From CAZKVJ01 sp964556225 (lineage in GTDB: Bacteria > Actinomycetota > Acidimicrobiia > Acidimicrobiales > Ilumatobacteraceae), in assembly GCA_964556225.1 (NCBI GenBank), contig CAZKVJ010000010.1:76489-140488 (forward strand): 64,000 nt of DNA, read 5' to 3'. The stretch's first letter is position 1. Each line of letters begins with the position of its first letter. Shown here piece after piece: positions 25,238-34,111 of this stretch. Position numbers and translations under genes: made by a program. The notes under the pieces were generated by a model. The model saw only the letters and a program-made list of their open reading frames with translations. It was not told where the DNA came from and did not search any database.

Positions 25238-25780
25238 ATGGGCTACCGGCACACGAGAGACGACATCCTCGCGGGCGCGCTCACCGCGGCGTTCGACGAG
25301 GGGCTGAGCCAGCTCACGTTCGGGCGATTGGCCAAACGCCTCGGGGTGAGTGACCGCGTGGTCGTGTACTACTTCCCGAGCAAGGACGACCTGATCGGTG
25401 AGGTGCTGCTCGGCCTGGGCGCGCAGCTGCAGGCCGCACTCGCGCCGGCGTTCGCTATCCCGGCGGCGAACCACCTCGACATGCTGAGTGCCGCCTGGCC
25501 GGTCCTCGCCCGCCCTGAGCACGACCCCGTCTTCGCCCTGTTCTTCGAAGCGGGCGGGCTGGCCGCCGCCGGGCGCGAGCCGTACCGCTCGCTCGTGCCG
25601 CAGCTCGTCGCGGCGTGGGTGGACTGGGCCGCCGGGCTGATCAACGGCACCCGAGCGCGCCGTCGCGACGAGGCCGCGGCGGCGATCGCCACGATCGACG
25701 GCCTGCTGCTCTTCCGCCAGCTCGCCGGTCCCAAGGCCGCCGACCGGGCCGCGCGGCGGATCCTCACCGGCGGTGGCTGA
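25238..25780 (+). CDS. TetR-family transcriptional regulator
   Basis: The 180-residue protein has an N-terminal helix-turn-helix (LTFGRLAKRLGVSDRVVVYYFPSKDDLIGEVL, about residues 27-58), with YYFPSKDDL being the TetR hallmark, and a helical ligand-binding domain. A TACGAT box 9 nt upstream suggests leaderless expression. It is divergent from the LEH/alpha-beta hydrolase operon across a perfect inverted repeat, so it most likely represses itself and that operon and responds to an epoxide, terpenoid or similar effector. The effector is unknown. Confidence 0.9.
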   Translation: MGYRHTRDDILAGALTAAFDEGLSQLTFGRLAKRLGVSDRVVVYYFPSKDDLIGEVLLGLGAQLQAALAPAFAIPAANHLDMLSAAWPVLARPEHDPVFALFFEAGGLAAAGREPYRSLVPQLVAAWVDWAAGLINGTRARRRDEAAAAIATIDGLLLFRQLAGPKAADRAARRILTGGG

Positions 25781-26057
25781 GGCCGCTCTCCTTCTCGCCC
25801 GCGACGGCGAACAGGGTTGTGCCGGCGCGGCTGCGGACCCCGATCTTGTCGTAGACGTGCTGGACGTAGTGTGCGACCGTCTTGGTGGTGATGCCGAGAT
25901 CGGCGGCGATCTGCCGGTCGGTGGACCCGCGGGCGAGCTGGCGCGGCCCGCCGCGCCCGTCCCAGCGTTCGAACGCGTCGGAGGCCACCGTGGCGGCGCC
26001 GGCGGAGACCGGCGTGGAAAGGGCCGGCCCCATGCCACCGCCCGCGCCGGCGCACAT
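25764..26057 (-). pseudogene. LuxR-type regulator remnant (HD-GYP-like piece joined to HTH)
   Basis: The C-terminal 50 residues are a clean LuxR/GerE helix-turn-helix: LARGSTDRQIAADLGITTKTVAHYVQ followed by HVYDKIGVRSRAG. Just before it, AFERWDGRGGP resembles the HHERWDGxGYP motif of HD-GYP proteins. In full-length relatives these parts are separated by a long segment, so an internal deletion seems to have fused them. The remaining frame is 97 residues and lacks a sensor domain. It is convergent with tetR, overlapping it by 17 bp. Confidence 0.6.
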
Positions 26058-26157
26058 CGGTAGAACTGCCCATCCCTCGTCGCGGTCCCCGAGGCCGGGC
26101 GGGCGACCGTGGATTCAAAGAGCCGTCCCCCGCCCAGTCGTCCGCCGGTGGCGCGGT

Positions 26158-26844
26158 TCAGGTCTGCGACGACTGCCGGACGAGCAGGATCCCGCCCACG
26201 AGGGCCCAGACCACGAAGGCCACGTAGACGAAGAAGCCGACCGTAGCTGCGTCCGGGATGACGGCTCCGATCGTCGACGCCACCATGACGACGCCGACGA
26301 GCACACTCGCCCACCCGAACCAGGCGGGCATGGAACGGCCGTGAAGGACGCACCATCCGGCGATGATCACGAGTGCTGCGGCGAGCGGGTTCGCGAGCTG
26401 GTACTCGACATACCCGATGTCCCAGGCGAGGCGCAGCACGTCGGCGCTCGCCGCCTCACCGATGTCGTGCACCCAGACGCCGGCGAAGAAGGCGCCTGCG
26501 CCACCAATTAGGACGGCGACCCACAGCCAGCCGCACACAGCCGCAACACGGGACAGGTGGCGAGTGGCCACGTCACCTTCGGCGACGCGGTCGCGCAGGC
26601 CGGAGACGAAGGCGACGAACAACGGCGCAGCGACCGCGAAGAGCAGCGTCTGAACGAGCCCGCCCACGCGGTTGTCGAGCATGTACTGCTTGACCTCCTC
26701 GGCACTCGCATCGATCTCTGGGGGCGCATCCACGACGAAGAACGAGGCCGCGAAGACGACGGCGAACGCGATGCCAGTCCAGCCGCCGAGGCGACGGGAG
26801 AACCGGATGTCCTCAGGCAGCGTGGCGGTGGACGTGATGCTCAT
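26158..26844 (-). CDS. Six-helix membrane protein, unknown function
   Basis: I recognise only general similarity to DUF4386-like membrane proteins. The 228-residue product has hydrophobic helices near residues 22-40, 64-84, 100-125, 150-166, 172-192 and 200-222, and a soluble loop (DAPPEIDASAEEVKQYM) after helix 1 that is common in actinobacterial proteins of this kind. The start ATG 26844 overlaps the stop of the small SnoaL-like gene (ATGA). No ligand or partner can be named. Confidence 0.7.
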   Translation of the reverse strand: MSITSTATLPEDIRFSRRLGGWTGIAFAVVFAASFFVVDAPPEIDASAEEVKQYMLDNRVGGLVQTLLFAVAAPLFVAFVSGLRDRVAEGDVATRHLSRVAAVCGWLWVAVLIGGAGAFFAGVWVHDIGEAASADVLRLAWDIGYVEYQLANPLAAALVIIAGWCVLHGRSMPAWFGWASVLVGVVMVASTIGAVIPDAATVGFFVYVAFVVWALVGGILLVRQSSQT

Positions 26845-27107
26845 GATTGATCCTCACTTTCTGGTTCGGTGAGCCGCTTGGCGAGATCGACCAGGTCTGC
26901 GAAACCCTTCCGGCGCGCCGCGGTTGCGTCGTCGGCCACCTCCCACACCTCGATCGCGCCCAGCTCCGTGCCGCGGCCATGCCACGTCGCGTGGACGGCC
27001 ACCATCGAGCCGAGGACGATCGCTCGCTCCACCGTGATCTCGGTCCCCGGCGGCGCGCCATGGCGGTACGCGTCCTCGACGGCGCGTATCGCGAGCTCGG
27101 GATCCAT
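26841..27107 (-). CDS. SnoaL-like/NTF2-fold small protein, possibly shortened
   Basis: The 88-residue product contains AIVLGSMVAVHATWHGRGTELGAIEVWEVAD, which resembles the central beta sheet of SnoaL-like ester-cyclase proteins, normally 120-140 residues long. The N-terminal helices expected for the fold are mostly missing, so the gene may be 5' truncated or the family assignment may be wrong. No clear ribosome-binding site precedes ATG 27107. It is translationally coupled to the membrane-protein gene downstream. Confidence 0.5.
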   Translation of the reverse strand: MDPELAIRAVEDAYRHGAPPGTEITVERAIVLGSMVAVHATWHGRGTELGAIEVWEVADDATAARRKGFADLVDLAKRLTEPESEDQS

Positions 27108-27174
27108 CTCAAGCGATCTCTGGGTGATCAGGGCCGAACCTCATCGGTCACCCAACCAACACCTTCGGTGAGCG

Positions 27175-29493
27175 CTACGGGTATCGGTCGGCGATACACC
27201 TTGCGCCCAGCCACGCTGCGAGCCCCGCCAGCGACCGGTCAGCGGTCCGGCCCTCGGCCACGGCAACCTCGAACTCGCTGCCCAGCACTGCTGCGGTCGC
27301 GCTTCGTGTCATGTCGAAGGCGTGGACTGCGAGCGGGAAGAGCGGCGCTCCGAGCTCGTCGAGCCAGGCGTCGACCATCCCGCATGCGGTGGCGGCCTCG
27401 ACCGCGCGCCCATCTGCGCAGAGTGCGTTGGCGATCCCCGCGAGCCTTGGCACGGCGAACCATTCGGCACCGATCTCGACCATGCCCGAGAGCGAGTCGA
27501 CGAACGCGCAGATGGCGGCGTCGAACAAGCCCTGACGAAGGAGGACCTCAGCGCGCATACCCGTCGCCGTCGCCTGCCCCCACCCACTTCCGGTCCGCTC
27601 GTAGCACGCCGTCGCCAGGTCGACCGCCTCGCTCGCCCCTGCGAGGTCACCGCCGGCGAGCGCCAGCCACACCCGGCGGATCGCGGTGAACGCCCGGCCC
27701 TCATCGTCGCCGAGCGTCTCATAGGCCGTGTCACACTCACGGAGCAGCTCCAGTGCGGCGACCGCTCGACCGGCCATGAGCTCGCACATCGCCAGCTGCC
27801 CGAGCGCCTCGAGTCGCCAGCGGGGATCGCTGCCAGCCGGTGACGTGCCTGCGACGGCGCGCAGCGCGACCGTCGCCCCCTCGACATCGTGACGTGACCA
27901 CGCCAGAGCACCGCGGAGGTAGGTGGAGGCGATGCGGTGTGCGGCATCGTCGAGCGCCGCCACCGACCTGGTGGACCACCGGTCCAGATCAGACCACCGC
28001 CCGGCGAACATCCACAGCGGCGCGAGACCAGCGATGCAGCGTTCACCTGTGGAGGGGTCGCCGCCGGGTTCGAAGCACCACTGGAGCGCGGCCAGCGCAT
28101 CAACCTCGAGGGCTCTCACCCGGTCCAGCTGGTGGCGTTCAGGCCACGCGTCGAGGCCTGGATCGACCTCTTCGAGCTCGGCCGCGACCCACAGCGCGTG
28201 CCGAGCCCGCAGCGCCCTGACGGCGTCGTGGCCGATGCTGTCGAGCACGAACGAGCGCACCAGCTGCAGCACGACGAAGCGTCCGTCGGCCCCGCGCTGG
28301 ACGAGGGCATGCCGGCACAGCGTCCGCAGCGGATCGAGAGGATCGACATCCTTCTCGGCGATGTCGGACAGCGACTGCGCCGTGAAGGGTCCCGGGAACA
28401 CGCTCGCCACCACGAGCACCTCGCGAAGGTGGGTATCGAGGGCGTCGATGCTCCATCGCAGCGCGTCGGCCATGGTTCGGTGGCGCGATTCACGATCCTG
28501 CGCCCGGCTGCGGAGGATCGCCAGACCCTCCGGGACGGCGCGCAGCTGGGCGGACAGCTCGGCGAGCGTGAGCTCTCTGATCCGCCCCGCAGCGAGCTCG
28601 ATCGCGAGTGGCAGCCCGTCGAGCTGGCAGCAGATCTCGGCGATGGCTTCGGGGTCGCTGTCGACGGACGCGCCGCGACCGGCTGCTCGGGCTCGGGCGC
28701 GGAACAGATCGACCGCGGGGGAGTCGAACGGATCGCTCCCGGCCGAGGGGAGGGCGAGCGGTTCGAGCGGGTACTCGAGCTCGCCACTCAGCTCCAGCGG
28801 CACCCGACTGGTCGCCAGGACCCGGAGATGCTCGGATCCCAAGAGCATCCGCTGCACGCTCTGGGCAGCGGGGAGGAGCTGCTCGAAGTTGTCGAGCACC
28901 ACGAATGCCGGGCCGCGGTCGATCCAGCGTCCGAGGAGATCCGACACATCGACGCCGGGTGCGGCCGGCAGGTCGACAGCGGCCGCGATCTGGCCGATGA
29001 GGCCGTCGGGGGCCGTCACGCTCGACAGTGGCACCCACAACGAGCGGCCCGAGAGTGCCCGATGCGCGCGGCGTGCCACCTCGAGCGCCAGTCGGGTCTT
29101 GCCCACACCCGGCGGGCCGGTCAGCGTGACCAGACGTGAAGGTGGCACGTCGACGACCAGCAAGGCGACGAGCTCGTCGAGCTCGTCGAGGCGGCCGAGC
29201 ATCGGGGTCAGCGGCACCGGGATGGTCGGCGCCGGCCGATCGCGCGCACGTGGCGCGACTCCGCTGACGGCAGCGGCGAGGAACCGCTCACGTTCTGGGT
29301 CTGCAAGCTGCAGCGCGTCCGCTAGGCGTTCGGCCATCAGACGGCTCGGCCGGCGCTCGTCGGCTTCGATCTTGCGGATCGTGATCGTGGAGCAGGCAAC
29401 GGCTTCGGCAAGGTCGGATTGGCGCAGCTCGAGCGCCCGCCGTCGCGTCCGCACCCACGCACCCAAGGTGTCCCCCGACCCCCAGCGAGCCAC
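27175..29493 (-). CDS. XRE-type STAND ATPase transcriptional regulator (AfsR/SARP-like architecture)
   Basis: The 772-residue protein begins with an XRE helix-turn-helix (RRRALELRQSDLAEAVACSTITIRKIEADERRPS, residues 17-50), followed by a linker and a STAND NTPase: Walker A GPPGVGKTRLALE near 125, Walker B FVVLDNFEQLL near 194, and the GLPLAIELAAGRI motif near 295. From about 400 to the end it is helical repeat (TPR-like) sequence. Such regulators oligomerise on ligand and ATP binding. GTG 29493 is the start that includes the full HTH, which forces an overlap with the PadR reading frame. The target genes are unknown; the membrane/SnoaL pair directly downstream is a candidate. Confidence 0.85.
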   Translation of the reverse strand: MARWGSGDTLGAWVRTRRRALELRQSDLAEAVACSTITIRKIEADERRPSRLMAERLADALQLADPERERFLAAAVSGVAPRARDRPAPTIPVPLTPMLGRLDELDELVALLVVDVPPSRLVTLTGPPGVGKTRLALEVARRAHRALSGRSLWVPLSSVTAPDGLIGQIAAAVDLPAAPGVDVSDLLGRWIDRGPAFVVLDNFEQLLPAAQSVQRMLLGSEHLRVLATSRVPLELSGELEYPLEPLALPSAGSDPFDSPAVDLFRARARAAGRGASVDSDPEAIAEICCQLDGLPLAIELAAGRIRELTLAELSAQLRAVPEGLAILRSRAQDRESRHRTMADALRWSIDALDTHLREVLVVASVFPGPFTAQSLSDIAEKDVDPLDPLRTLCRHALVQRGADGRFVVLQLVRSFVLDSIGHDAVRALRARHALWVAAELEEVDPGLDAWPERHQLDRVRALEVDALAALQWCFEPGGDPSTGERCIAGLAPLWMFAGRWSDLDRWSTRSVAALDDAAHRIASTYLRGALAWSRHDVEGATVALRAVAGTSPAGSDPRWRLEALGQLAMCELMAGRAVAALELLRECDTAYETLGDDEGRAFTAIRRVWLALAGGDLAGASEAVDLATACYERTGSGWGQATATGMRAEVLLRQGLFDAAICAFVDSLSGMVEIGAEWFAVPRLAGIANALCADGRAVEAATACGMVDAWLDELGAPLFPLAVHAFDMTRSATAAVLGSEFEVAVAEGRTADRSLAGLAAWLGARCIADRYP

Positions 29494-30097
29494 GGCCCAT
29501 CACGGTAGCCAGCGACCTCACCGGTTCGACGATGCAAGATGCCAGCCCTCTGAACGGTGCCGGATGGTCACGACCCTCGTCGCGAGGCCCCTCCAGCCCT
29601 TCCAGGAACCGGAGCGCACCGGTCGCCGCCTCGTACCGCCACCGCTGGACGATGTCGCCACCGTCGCCGGTCCGCTCGAGGGCGGCGACGAAGTCGGCCA
29701 CCCGTACCCGTTGGGCAGCGATCATGTCGCTCACGTCGATGTCGTTCTCGGCGGCCACGGCGAGCTTGAGGAGCAGCTCGCTGCCCAGGTCTCGCACGTG
29801 CTCGACGGGGGTGTGGACCCACCGGCGGAACTGCGCCCGAACGGAGCGGGTCGCGGCGAGGATCGTGCGATTGCCGCCGGCGATGCCCGGCTCCTCGCCA
29901 ACGGGCTCGATGAGCCGCCGGAGGGTGAGCTGGTCGAGCGATCGGTAGGTGAGCGCACGCGACAGCGACCAGATCCGCCCGATGACGGCGGCGGGCGTGA
30001 GCCGGGCGGCGACCGCGAAGCCGTGGGCGGGCGCTCGGTAGAGGATCCCGAGGCATGCCCACTCCCCCAGCAACAGGTCGTCTGCGCTCGCTCTCAC
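29288..30097 (-). CDS. PadR-family regulator with run-on C-terminus
   Basis: Residues 5-90 form a PadR winged helix (LLLGEWACLGILYRAPAHGFAVA, ALTYRSLDQLTLRRLIEP) and about 95-180 a C-terminal helical domain ending in ALRFLEGLEG, where PadR proteins of this type usually stop. The frame here continues some 85 residues with Arg/Pro-rich, non-homologous sequence and overlaps the STAND regulator on the same strand by 206 bp. The stop was probably lost or the tail is a by-product. The GTG start overlaps the stop of the decayed modC (GTGA). Confidence 0.72.
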   Translation of the reverse strand: MRASADDLLLGEWACLGILYRAPAHGFAVAARLTPAAVIGRIWSLSRALTYRSLDQLTLRRLIEPVGEEPGIAGGNRTILAATRSVRAQFRRWVHTPVEHVRDLGSELLLKLAVAAENDIDVSDMIAAQRVRVADFVAALERTGDGGDIVQRWRYEAATGALRFLEGLEGPRDEGRDHPAPFRGLASCIVEPVRSLATVMGRGSLGVGGHLGCVGADATAGARAAPIRPCRSRCLLHDHDPQDRSRRAPAEPSDGRTPSGRAAACRPRT

Positions 30098-30585
30098 GCC
30101 GGGGCGACCTCGATCTCGGTGGCCTTGACGGTGGCGTGGACATCGTCGCCGGGGCGAAGGTCGAGCTCTTGGAGGGCAGCGACGGTGATCTCAGCGGTGA
30201 GGGGCGGCGGGCCGTGGATGCCGATGCGGGCCCGGTCGCCGAGGCGGTCGATTGTCGACGACGGTGCCGGGCCACGAGTTCCGGGCGCTCATGCTGCTCG
30301 GTGCGGTCCGGGCGAGCGTGATCGAGTGAGGCCGGATGACCGCGTACGACGGGCCGGGCTCGGCGTCCGCCACGACGACGGTGGCGCCCGTCGCGGTGGT
30401 GAGCACACCGTCGTGGAAGATGCCGGACAGCAAGTTCACGCCGACGAGGTCGGCGACGTAGCGCGAGCGTGGGTGGGCCGTGACCTCGGCGAGGGTGCCG
30501 GCCTGCACGACGCGGCCCGACTCGACGATCGCCACGCGATCGGCGAGCGCGTAGGCGTCGACCTTTCGTGGGTGACGAGGACGCG
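30094..30585 (-). pseudogene. Molybdate ABC ATPase (ModC-like), C-terminal remnant with frameshift
   Basis: From the minus strand, VTHE followed by VDAYALADRVAIVESGRVVQAGT and SRYVADLVGVNLLSG is the post-H-loop part of a ModC-type ATPase, and the next part is a TOBE domain (YAVIRPHSITL). Near 30250 the frame shifts by one base (GTCGACAATCGACCGC, where one A seems extra), after which IDRLGDRARIGIHG and LRPGDDVHATVKATEIEV continue the TOBE domain to TGA at 30094. A second shift lies at about 30565. All ATP-binding motifs upstream are gone, replaced by the SNF2 gene region. Confidence 0.75.
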
Positions 30586-30645
30586 CCCACGGGGCCGTGG
30601 TGTCGGTGGCATCGGCGGCGGCTCCGTCGGCCAGACTCACCGCCC

Positions 30646-33294
30646 GTGGCCCGCTCTCCAACGCCCACCGTCGACGAGGCGGTCGCCGAGCTCGATCCCG
30701 ACCTCGTCGCCGAGGTGGCCGCGTGGTTCGTACGCGCCGGTCGGGTGACGCCGGCGCTGGCGGTGGACGATGACGGTCGGGCACGCTCGTGGTGGTGGCC
30801 TCTGCCCGACGCCGGTGACCGGGCGCGCCTGGCGACGCTCGTCCCGTCTGCGAACGACGAGGCCGCGCACCGGCTCGCCGCCGACCGACTGGCCGCCGAG
30901 GTGGACCATCTCGTGCGCGTCCGGCTCGCCGACGCGAACGTCGATCTCGTGGGTCGGGCGGCAGGCCGGCGGTCGGTGCCCGAGGTGTGGCTTCGCTCGC
31001 TCACGAACCCCGACCCGTTCCTGCCGTCGAGCGCGGACGTGGCCAAGGTCACGGCGCTGGCCGACACGGTCACCGGTTGGGTGCGGGCGGCGCTCGCCGG
31101 CATCGGCACCGTCGGCGTCCGGCTGCGGATCATCGAGCCGGACGCATCCGGCGGCGCGTGGGCGATCGGGGTGACGGTGTTCGACGTCGACGAGTCGAGC
31201 CTGGAGGTACCACTCGCCGATGCGCTCGGCCCCGGCTCACCCTTCTCCGCCGCCGCCCCCGAGGCGATCCTCGCCGTGCTCGGCCGGGCGATCCGGGTCG
31301 CGCCCGAGCTCACCGCGGTGCTCGACCGCTCCGCTGGCGCGACGGTGCTCCTCGACGATGCCCAGGTGCTCACGTTGCTCAGCGACCGCGCCGCGCCGCT
31401 CGCTGAGGTCGGTGTCTCGGTGCTGGTGCCAACGTGGTGGACGAACCGCCAGCGGCTCGGTGTGCGCGCCAAGGCCACGAAGTCCGCTGGCTCCGTCGCA
31501 GCGTCGGGCTTCGGGTTCGACGACCTCGTTCGGTTCACGTGGGAGGCCGTCCTCGGCGAGGAGCGGCTGACCAAGAGCGACCTGAGCGCGCTCGATCGTG
31601 GCGCGGCGGCGAAGCGGTCGCTCGTGCGGATTCGGGGCCAGTGGGTGGAGCTGCGCCCCGAGGAGATCCTCGCGCTGCTGTCGGCGGCGGGAGCGAGAGG
31701 TCGGGCGACGGTGGGCGAGATCGTGCGCACGGGGCTCGGACTCCCGTCGATCGCGGCCCCCGGCGGGGCGCGCGTCGTGGGCGCCACCGCGAGCGGTCGC
31801 CTCGGCGAGCTGATCAGCGGACACCTCGGCGCCGAGGCCAAGCTGGAGGAGGCCCCAGACGGCTTCAGGGGCACGCTGCGCCCCTACCAGACCCGGGGGG
31901 TGGGCTGGCTGCGCTTCCTCGGGCAGCTCGGACTCGGCGCCTGCCTCGCCGACGACATGGGGTTGGGAAAGACTGCCCAGGTCATCGCGACCGTCCTCGC
32001 CGACCCGATCGAGCAACCGACGCTCGTGATCTGCCCGACGTCGGTGCTCGGCAACTGGGAGCGGGAGATCGCCCGCTTCGCGCCCGGCGTGAGGGTGCTC
32101 GTGCATCACGGCCCACAGAGGCCTCGGGACGCCGACGCCTTCGCCGTGGCGGTCCGCAACCATGACGTGGTGCTCACCTCGTACGGACTGCTGGCGCGAG
32201 ACATCGACGCCGTGGGGGACGTCGGCTGGGGTCGCATCGTGCTCGACGAGGCCCAGCAGGTGAAGAACCCGTACACCGCGCAGGCCAAGGCCGTCCAGCG
32301 AGTGCACGCCGCCCGGCGCATCGCCATGACCGGAACGCCCGTCGAGAACCGCCTGAGCGACCTCTGGTCCATCATGAACGCGGTGAACCCAGGTCTCCTG
32401 GGGTCGCTGACGGCGTTCAAGCAGCGGTTCGCGATCCCGATCGAGCGGGACGGTGACGACGACGCAGCGGCCCGGCTGCAGCGGCTCACCGGGCCGTTCG
32501 TCCTGCGCCGGCTGAAGACCGACCGCACCATCATCACCGATCTCCCCGACAAGATCGAGGTCACCGAGCACTGCCCGCTCACCCGGGAGCAGGCGACGCT
32601 CTACCAGGCGGTCGTCGACGACCTGCTCGAACAGGCCAGCGACGCCGAGGGGCAGCAACGGCGGGGGCTGGTGCTCGCCGGCATCATGCGGCTGAAGCAG
32701 GTCTGCAACCACCCGGCGCACTTCCTGAAGGACCGCAGCGCGCTCCACGGCCGCTCGGGGAAGCTCGAGCGGGTCGAGGAGCTGCTCGACGAGCTGCTCG
32801 CGGCCGGCGACAAGGCGCTGTGCTTCACCCAGTTCACCGAGTGGGGCGAGCAGCTGCGGCCCTACCTCGAGCGACGCTTCGGCGTGCCGGTCCTCTGGCT
32901 CCACGGCGGCACCAGCCGCCCGCGGCGCGACGAGCTGGTGTCGACCTTCGAGTCCACGCCGGGACCGGCGCTGTTCCTCTTGTCGCTGAAGGCGGGCGGC
33001 ACCGGGCTGAACCTCACGGCGGCCTCCCACGTCGTCCACCTCGACCGCTGGTGGAACCCGGCGGTCGAGGACCAGGCCACCGACCGTGCCTTCCGCATCG
33101 GCCAGCACCGCAACGTGATGGTGCACAAGCTCGTCAGCACCGGCACGGTCGAGGAGCGCATCGACGCCATGATCACGGGCAAGCGAGCGCTCGCCGGCAA
33201 GGTCGTGGGGGCCGGCGAGACATGGATCACGGAGCTCTCGAACGACGAGCTGCGCGACCTGCTGGCGTACGACGCGTCGGGCGAGGAGGGCTGA
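30646..33294 (+). CDS. SNF2-family DEAD/DEAH-box helicase-like ATPase
   Basis: SNF2 ATPases move along duplex DNA and remodel protein-DNA complexes. GTG 30646 gives 882 residues; the longer frame upstream overlaps the modC relic. The N-terminal about 420 residues are the bacterial SNF2 accessory region. Motor motifs follow: DDMGLGKT (Walker A/motif I), LDEAQQVKN (motif II, DEAQ), MTGTPVENRL (III), then the helicase C half with LLSLKAGGTGLNL and DRWWNPAVEDQATDRAFRIGQ (V-VI). It is immediately followed by a SWIM zinc-finger gene, its usual partner. Role in DNA repair is inferred. Confidence 0.93.
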   Translation: MARSPTPTVDEAVAELDPDLVAEVAAWFVRAGRVTPALAVDDDGRARSWWWPLPDAGDRARLATLVPSANDEAAHRLAADRLAAEVDHLVRVRLADANVDLVGRAAGRRSVPEVWLRSLTNPDPFLPSSADVAKVTALADTVTGWVRAALAGIGTVGVRLRIIEPDASGGAWAIGVTVFDVDESSLEVPLADALGPGSPFSAAAPEAILAVLGRAIRVAPELTAVLDRSAGATVLLDDAQVLTLLSDRAAPLAEVGVSVLVPTWWTNRQRLGVRAKATKSAGSVAASGFGFDDLVRFTWEAVLGEERLTKSDLSALDRGAAAKRSLVRIRGQWVELRPEEILALLSAAGARGRATVGEIVRTGLGLPSIAAPGGARVVGATASGRLGELISGHLGAEAKLEEAPDGFRGTLRPYQTRGVGWLRFLGQLGLGACLADDMGLGKTAQVIATVLADPIEQPTLVICPTSVLGNWEREIARFAPGVRVLVHHGPQRPRDADAFAVAVRNHDVVLTSYGLLARDIDAVGDVGWGRIVLDEAQQVKNPYTAQAKAVQRVHAARRIAMTGTPVENRLSDLWSIMNAVNPGLLGSLTAFKQRFAIPIERDGDDDAAARLQRLTGPFVLRRLKTDRTIITDLPDKIEVTEHCPLTREQATLYQAVVDDLLEQASDAEGQQRRGLVLAGIMRLKQVCNHPAHFLKDRSALHGRSGKLERVEELLDELLAAGDKALCFTQFTEWGEQLRPYLERRFGVPVLWLHGGTSRPRRDELVSTFESTPGPALFLLSLKAGGTGLNLTAASHVVHLDRWWNPAVEDQATDRAFRIGQHRNVMVHKLVSTGTVEERIDAMITGKRALAGKVVGAGETWITELSNDELRDLLAYDASGEEG

Positions 33295-33295
33295 G

Positions 33296-34105
33296 ATGGC
33301 GACTCGGCGAGGCTCCTGGGACGACCGTTGGCGCGCCTACCCCGCCTCGAAGCCCCGACCGACCGACGACGGCATCGCCACGCGCAAGCAGCGGGGGGCG
33401 ATGGCGAACACGTGGTGGTCGCAGCGCCTCGTGACCCTGCTCGACTCGTACGGACTGGGTGCACGGATGCAGCGCGGCCGCCGGTACGCCCGCCAGGGCC
33501 AGCTCGTGTCGTTCGTCGTGCAGCCGGGGCTGGTGGTCGCCCAGGTGCAGGGCTCTCGGCGAACGCCGTACGTCACGAACGTCGCCTTCCCACCGCTGAC
33601 CGATTCCCAGTGGTCGTCGGTGCAGCGCGAGATCGAGTCGACGCTGCACTTCGCCGCTCGCCTGCTGGCCGGGGAGGTCCCCGGCGAGCTCGAAGCGGTG
33701 TTCGACCGAGCGGGCGTGCCGCTGCTGCCGCGCCAGTGGAGCCAGCTTCGAGCGACCTGCTCGTGCCCCGATCAGGCGAGCCCGTGCAAACACATCGCCG
33801 CCGTGCTCTACGTCCTCGCCGACCGCCTCGACGACGACCCGTGGCTGCTGCTGCTGTGGCGCGGCCGCGAGCGCTCGGAGCTGCTCGCCCATCTCGGCGG
33901 CGGTGCCCGCGACGAGATCGCTCCCTGGTGGCCCCTCGTGCCCGGCGCACCACTCCCGAACGCCCCGGAGCTCCCTGACACCTGGCCCGACGTCGACCCC
34001 GCAGCGGCACTGACACGGCTCGGCCCACTGGACGTGGCGGTGCGCGGCCGAGGCGTCGTCGACCTGCTGGCCGACGCGTACCAGGTGATGGTCGAAGGCG
34101 CCTGA
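33296..34105 (+). CDS. SWIM zinc-finger protein, partner of SNF2 helicase
   Basis: The SWIM finger C-x-C-x(n)-C-x-H is visible as CSCPDQASPCKH at about residues 159-170, expected to bind zinc and nucleic acid or protein. The N-terminal 100 residues match the region of SWIM proteins that contains WWSQRLV and RGRRYARQGQL. The ATG lies one base after the stop of the SNF2 gene, so they are co-translated. This pair is conserved together across actinobacteria; a joint role in chromatin-like remodelling or repair is inferred, not shown. Confidence 0.9.
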   Translation: MATRRGSWDDRWRAYPASKPRPTDDGIATRKQRGAMANTWWSQRLVTLLDSYGLGARMQRGRRYARQGQLVSFVVQPGLVVAQVQGSRRTPYVTNVAFPPLTDSQWSSVQREIESTLHFAARLLAGEVPGELEAVFDRAGVPLLPRQWSQLRATCSCPDQASPCKHIAAVLYVLADRLDDDPWLLLLWRGRERSELLAHLGGGARDEIAPWWPLVPGAPLPNAPELPDTWPDVDPAAALTRLGPLDVAVRGRGVVDLLADAYQVMVEGA

Positions 34106-34111
34106 GCCGGC

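Noticed and set aside
29568..31874. 768-codon minus-strand open frame over the SNF2 and modC-relic region
   Set aside because: Ser/Arg/Pro-rich nonsense translation; the real coding signals are the SNF2 gene (plus) and the PadR/modC frames (minus).
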